Source of the DNA: Ecdyonurus torrentis
Taxonomy: Eukaryota > Arthropoda > Insecta > Ephemeroptera > Heptageniidae
Direction of reading: 5' to 3'
NCBI GenBank assembly: GCA_949318235.1
Contig: OX439136.1
Span: 12,822,927 to 12,886,926 of the forward strand
DNA: 64,000 bases
Shown here piece after piece: positions 59,980-64,000 of this stretch (position 1 is its first letter; each line of letters starts with the position of its first letter). Below the pieces are notes generated by a model. The model saw nothing but the letters and a program-made list of their open reading frames with translations, had not been told where the DNA came from and made no database searches. Position numbers and translations under genes: made by a program.

Positions 59980-60410
59980 GCAAAACTTTGAACTTGCGTT
60001 TATATCTTTAACACAAATGATACCAAATAAATTACAGAAATTTTTTGAGTAATGGCACTAAAATGTGCTAACTTTTACGTTTGCTCTCTTACTATTATGT
60101 TATACTTATCTTATAACACAAATAAATCATGATAAAAATTACTGTTATAAAATTCAAAACTGAAATAATATTGTTTTAAAAAGCAATATAATTTTAGCAA
60201 CTAATTTTTACTTTTGTTGTTCAATTCGCTTTCGTTAATTGAACTTTAATTATACCAATGCACAAACATTATTGCCACCATTAAAAATAATATATTACGG
60301 AAGTGAATGTATGTAAAATAGGTTTGTTTTAGAAATTTATTTCTGAATATATATATATATATATTATTTTTTTTCTATTCTTTATTATTAATTCGTACTT
60401 GTGTAAACTG
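58546..60410. other. AT-rich intergenic DNA
   Basis: A-run at 59251-59278 and T-run at 59939-59978. A GCATTA/GATGCAG-rich patch at 58850-58900 is not a clear repeat. No gene recognised. Confidence 0.45.
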
Positions 60411-60415
60411 ATTCT

Positions 60416-60781
60416 TTAAAGGCATAGAAAATATGAAACAACGTGTTTTTCAATGTTGAAAAACACGTTGTTTCATATTTGTGTTCACAAAATGGGGTCT
60501 ACAAAACTGATAATAATTTTTACCAGAGTGTAAATGTGGCCCCACAAGAGAGCGTAAAAAATCTGTTAAGTATGCAATTTGCGTAAATATTTCTGTTTAT
60601 GACGTCAGAAACAGGCAAAAACTAGTATGAAAATGTTGTGCGGGTTGCATAAATCAACATTTTCTGATCACTGAAACGGCGCTACAGTTGGGTTTTGAGA
60701 CCAATTAATATTATTTATGTAAGTCCCATCAAGTGTTTTGTGATATAAATGCTACTGTTTTTATGTTGTCTATGCCTTTAA
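60416..60781 (+). mobile_element. MITE family B, copy 3
   Basis: TTAAAGGCATAGAAAATATG to GTCTATGCCTTTAA with TTAA at both ends. The interior closely matches copy 2 in the same orientation (CCCACAAGAGAGCGTAAAAA, CATAAATCAACATTTTCTGA). A small extra fold-back, AACACGTTGTTTCATATT against its complement, sits near the left end. TGACGTCA at 60600-60607. Confidence 0.85.
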
Positions 60782-62200
60782 GAATTATGCTTTAAAAGTT
60801 ATGCCTTTAGAAGTTAAGAAGTATGATTTTCTCTTTACATGCTGTTCCTTATAGAGATCAGCGAAAGGGTCAATTGCCCTACCTAACTACAATCAAATGC
60901 TATTTATTAAATATTGTTAAAACAAAATTATTAAAATTGTAGACCACAAGGTTCCTAACGCTGAAATTATATATTAAGGGAGTAAGGTAACGACCTTATA
61001 TTTAAAAAACTAGAAATGTTTTGGGTCTAAATTTGGTATCATTTTATAGCTAAGGGTCACACCTAGCCGTGATATAAATTCAAGATGTTTGACCGTTCCA
61101 AAAAAAAAAAAAAAAAAAAAAAATGTAATTAACATTGGGCCTTATGGGCTTAAAATTTCAAAAAAATCATATAAAATTAGTTTGTACAGTGATCCCCTAA
61201 AATTTTTATATATTTGAAATTGTCTCAAACTGAAGTATCATTGTGCAAAATTTCAGATTTTTTTGACGAGAAAAGTTTGAGTCTAATGGCCGACGTCGGT
61301 CCCTACTTTTTTGAACAGGAACTTACTAATTGTATTAAAAAAGAAAAAAAACTTTCAGATATTACTTAAAATCTGCGTAGAAACAGTAGATGTTAGCCAG
61401 CTAAGTGATCTATAGTAGAAAATTTAATATTTTAATTTTAGAGATTGAAGATGTACGCTATATAGCAATTAAATTTAATATTGCTAAAGATATTTTATTT
61501 CCAAAAAAAGAGCTAATTTATAAAACTAAAAACAATCAGAACTAAAGAAAAGAAAATCTTTCATTAAAAGTTGAACTAGACACTTTAATATGTAGTTTAA
61601 CCTTTAATATAAAAAATATATATTGTTCTTGTGCCAAATTAATGAACAACTTCTTTTCAAGTGCGATATTTCTTCTTAAGTTGCTCATGATGTGTTAAAT
61701 CTTAGCTAATTTTGAAGTAATCAAGTTTGTTTTATAAATAAGTTTAATAAATTATTACATAAGGTTTTATACTAACTGTGCAATGGATGTTATAGCTGGC
61801 GTATTATATAAATTTAACTTAAAATGCATCAAAATAATTTTTACATATAATAATATAACATATTTTGTTTTGAATATAAATAAAAAAGTTATATAGTAAA
61901 AAATAATAAAAATCTTAAATAATTTTAAATTTATTAGTTTATTTAGTTTTAGTTTATTAATTTTTAAATTATTTTTATTTATTATTTATTTTTTAATAAA
62001 ATTTTTTGTATATATGAACAAATAAAGTTTCGGTAGAAATTGCGGAAGGCTTACAATTAATAAAAATGTATCACTTTATAATATTTAGAAATTTAAATTA
62101 TACAGCTTATATTATAAATCCTTGGACGAATACGATAGTGAATGAAGTTAAAGAAACGATTAAAATTATGAAATAAATAAGTTTATTTATTCGTTTATTT
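60782..62200. other. AT-rich intergenic DNA
   Basis: 60975-61320 is somewhat richer in GC (GGCCGACGTCGGTCC near 61287) and may be an unrecognised repeat; no coding sequence seen. Confidence 0.4.
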
Positions 62201-62214
62201 AGAAAAGTTGGTGC

Positions 62215-62350
62215 AAGCTAGGTCTGAGCTACCTCCCACTTTTACCGTCACGTGGTTTCCTCTTCCGGCACTTACTTTTCCGTATTTTGAGTAAACAGAA
62301 GCAATCAATTTTCATTTTGACGTTAATAACGCAGTCTGCATGTAGTTTTT
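62215..62350. promoter_or_regulatory. Possible promoter-like patch
   Basis: CCGTCACGTGGTTTCC followed by CTCTTCCGGCAC puts a CACGTG E-box 9 bp from an ETS-type CTTCCGG. Both are common in animal housekeeping promoters. The patch is GC-richer than its surroundings. No exon is recognised on either side within the window. Confidence 0.25.
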
Positions 62351-63849
62351 ATATTCGTAGTGTTACAAACAATAATTACACTTATATAAAACGTTGAGTT
62401 GAGTTACAATATAGTATTTAAGATAATTATGCCTTTTGCGATTTCATAAAATTTACAATTTTAACGCAGCATAAAACACTATTAATAAAATAGTCTCTAA
62501 CTTCCATTAACTAGTGATTTAGAGCTGAAAAATTACGACAAAAAAAAGTAATAATAAAAATAAACAAATAAAAAACAATAATAGTAAACAAAAACAATAC
62601 AGGAAAATATATTTTCTTCTAAAATGATAAACGTAATTACCATCACTCAGATTTTAACAACATGCAAATATGTGGAACGGAATCTATGTTTTATACAAGG
62701 GGTAAAATATCTGTAATAATATTTGGTTTAATATCTAGGTATTCATATGATTTAGCGTGAAGTATAATATTACTGAGCTTTGGGTTTAAGCGATTTGACC
62801 TATTCATGATATAAACTTTATTGACTTAATATACTTGATTCCTATGTTTAAAATCAGATGGTGAATATCATCTATACTATATAATACGGATAACATCACG
62901 TACTATGAATGTCTACGTTCTATCTAGCACGTTCTTCGTTTTCTTTTATATATATATATATATAAATATTATATTTCTTAATGGCCCATTGTATTACACG
63001 TATAACAATAAACTGAAAATTTTGCTTTCAAACTTTAAAATAATAAAAGACTTTTTAGTTTTGCAAGCATTCAAAAGAAGAAGAATAAATATCATTTTCG
63101 TAATTACTTTTATTCTTTATAATAAATTGAATAAAAGTTTATATTATTATTATTAGTTGTTTTTTTGTTAAAAAGTTTCAAATTCTTTTTCTTTTTCCAA
63201 TTTTTAATAAAAATTTATAAATTCTGTGATTAGCCGTAAATGTCGTATATTTTAATATAAGAATAGAAGACTAATAACGCCGTTTTATTGAAACTTTACG
63301 TAGACATTATCTTCCTTTCCTTTTCTTTCCTTTCCTTTCTTTTCCTTTTTTTTTCCTTTTTTTTTTTTTCTGAATGTTATTTTAGCAGACTTTCTGGCAG
63401 TTTTATTTTTTCTTATTATTATATAAAGCAGAAAAAAAAAAGGAAGCATTTATTGAAAAAAAAAAACCTTTTAAATTTAAAAGTTGTAACTATATAGGCA
63501 ACCCAAATGCTTTCTCTATATAAGTCTAAAGAAGATACCTTTTCAAATTAAAATTCACTTGTAATTATATTATTTAAAAGCTCTATCTTTAAGATTAAAA
63601 TAAAAATTCAGTGACTATTAGATAAGTGAATAAAAAAAAAGTTATATATGAATTGGATATAAGGTCTGATGAACTTTAATTTTTGAGAACAGTTGTAAAA
63701 ATTGGTGATTGGTATATTTCTACGAGCGTATTAAGTTTGCCTCTTCATTCGTATAATAAGAAATGCATTTTTTTTTCTACTCTGACAAGAATTGTACTAA
63801 TTTCTCCACGTTTGAACTAGTATTAATTTTTTTAATCTCAGTATCAAAT

Positions 63850-63882
<33 letters not shown>

Positions 63883-64000
63883 TGTAACTGATAAGTATAA
63901 TTATTTTTGTTTTTACTTTGAAGATTAAATTGTAAACTAAACGTTTTGCCTTATGAAAGTTAAGAAAAAAAAAAAATCACAAAATTAGAGCTAAAATAAT
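62351..64000. other. AT-rich intergenic DNA to window end
   Basis: A pyrimidine-rich TTTCC repeat at 63310-63370 and a T-run at 63850-63881. Frames at 62905-63156 and 63288-63497 are low-complexity and not convincing. Confidence 0.45.

Overview
The window is AT-rich animal nuclear DNA: spliced exons with GT..AG introns, an AATAAA poly(A) signal, many long A/T tracts and microsatellites, and a high density of short inverted-repeat elements. The only gene I can identify is one complete copy of mitochondrial ferredoxin 2 (FDX2, the [2Fe-2S] electron donor of Fe-S cluster assembly) on the + strand, in five coding exons between 4570 and 10241. The N-terminal mature segment (HGEYEWQDPKSEDE) looks most like arthropod FDX2 as I know the family, so I lean towards an arthropod or another protostome. 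That placement is an inference, not proof.

Layout. 1-4538 is upstream flank holding four separate hairpin or terminal-inverted-repeat (TIR) elements. 4539-10400 is the FDX2 gene; its introns contain a hAT-like element with an 8-bp target duplication, several other inverted repeats, and (TTCA)n and (GA)n microsatellites. From 10.4 kb to the end (about 53 kb) I find no conserved protein-coding gene. This part is a mosaic of non-autonomous DNA transposons (MITEs), remnants of LINE retrotransposon 3' ends, microsatellites and featureless AT-rich sequence.

By comparing the window with itself I could define several repeat families. A and B have TTAA-bounded TIRs (AGGTGTAGAA and AGGCATAGAA). C has ATAGGGTG-like ends. 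D has TGGTAAAGGGACC ends with TA duplications. E is a GCATAATTTATGC palindromic element. F has ATCGGTTTA ends. G is a TGACGTCA-centred palindrome. There are also hAT-like elements with CAGGGTCGGACTGG ends. Some are nested: A in G, B in C, C in C, and G inside a hAT-like element that itself sits in a (TA)n tract. This gives a relative order of activity. Four of the families (A, B, C, G) independently carry the palindrome TGACGTCA, the consensus CREB/ATF site, which is the most intriguing pattern in the window.

No tRNA, rRNA, CRISPR array, prokaryotic operon or virus-derived gene was recognised. Three places outside FDX2 look like possible promoters or 5' exons (about 28.45-28.93 kb, 33.88-34.18 kb, 62.2-62.35 kb), but none has a coding sequence I can name.
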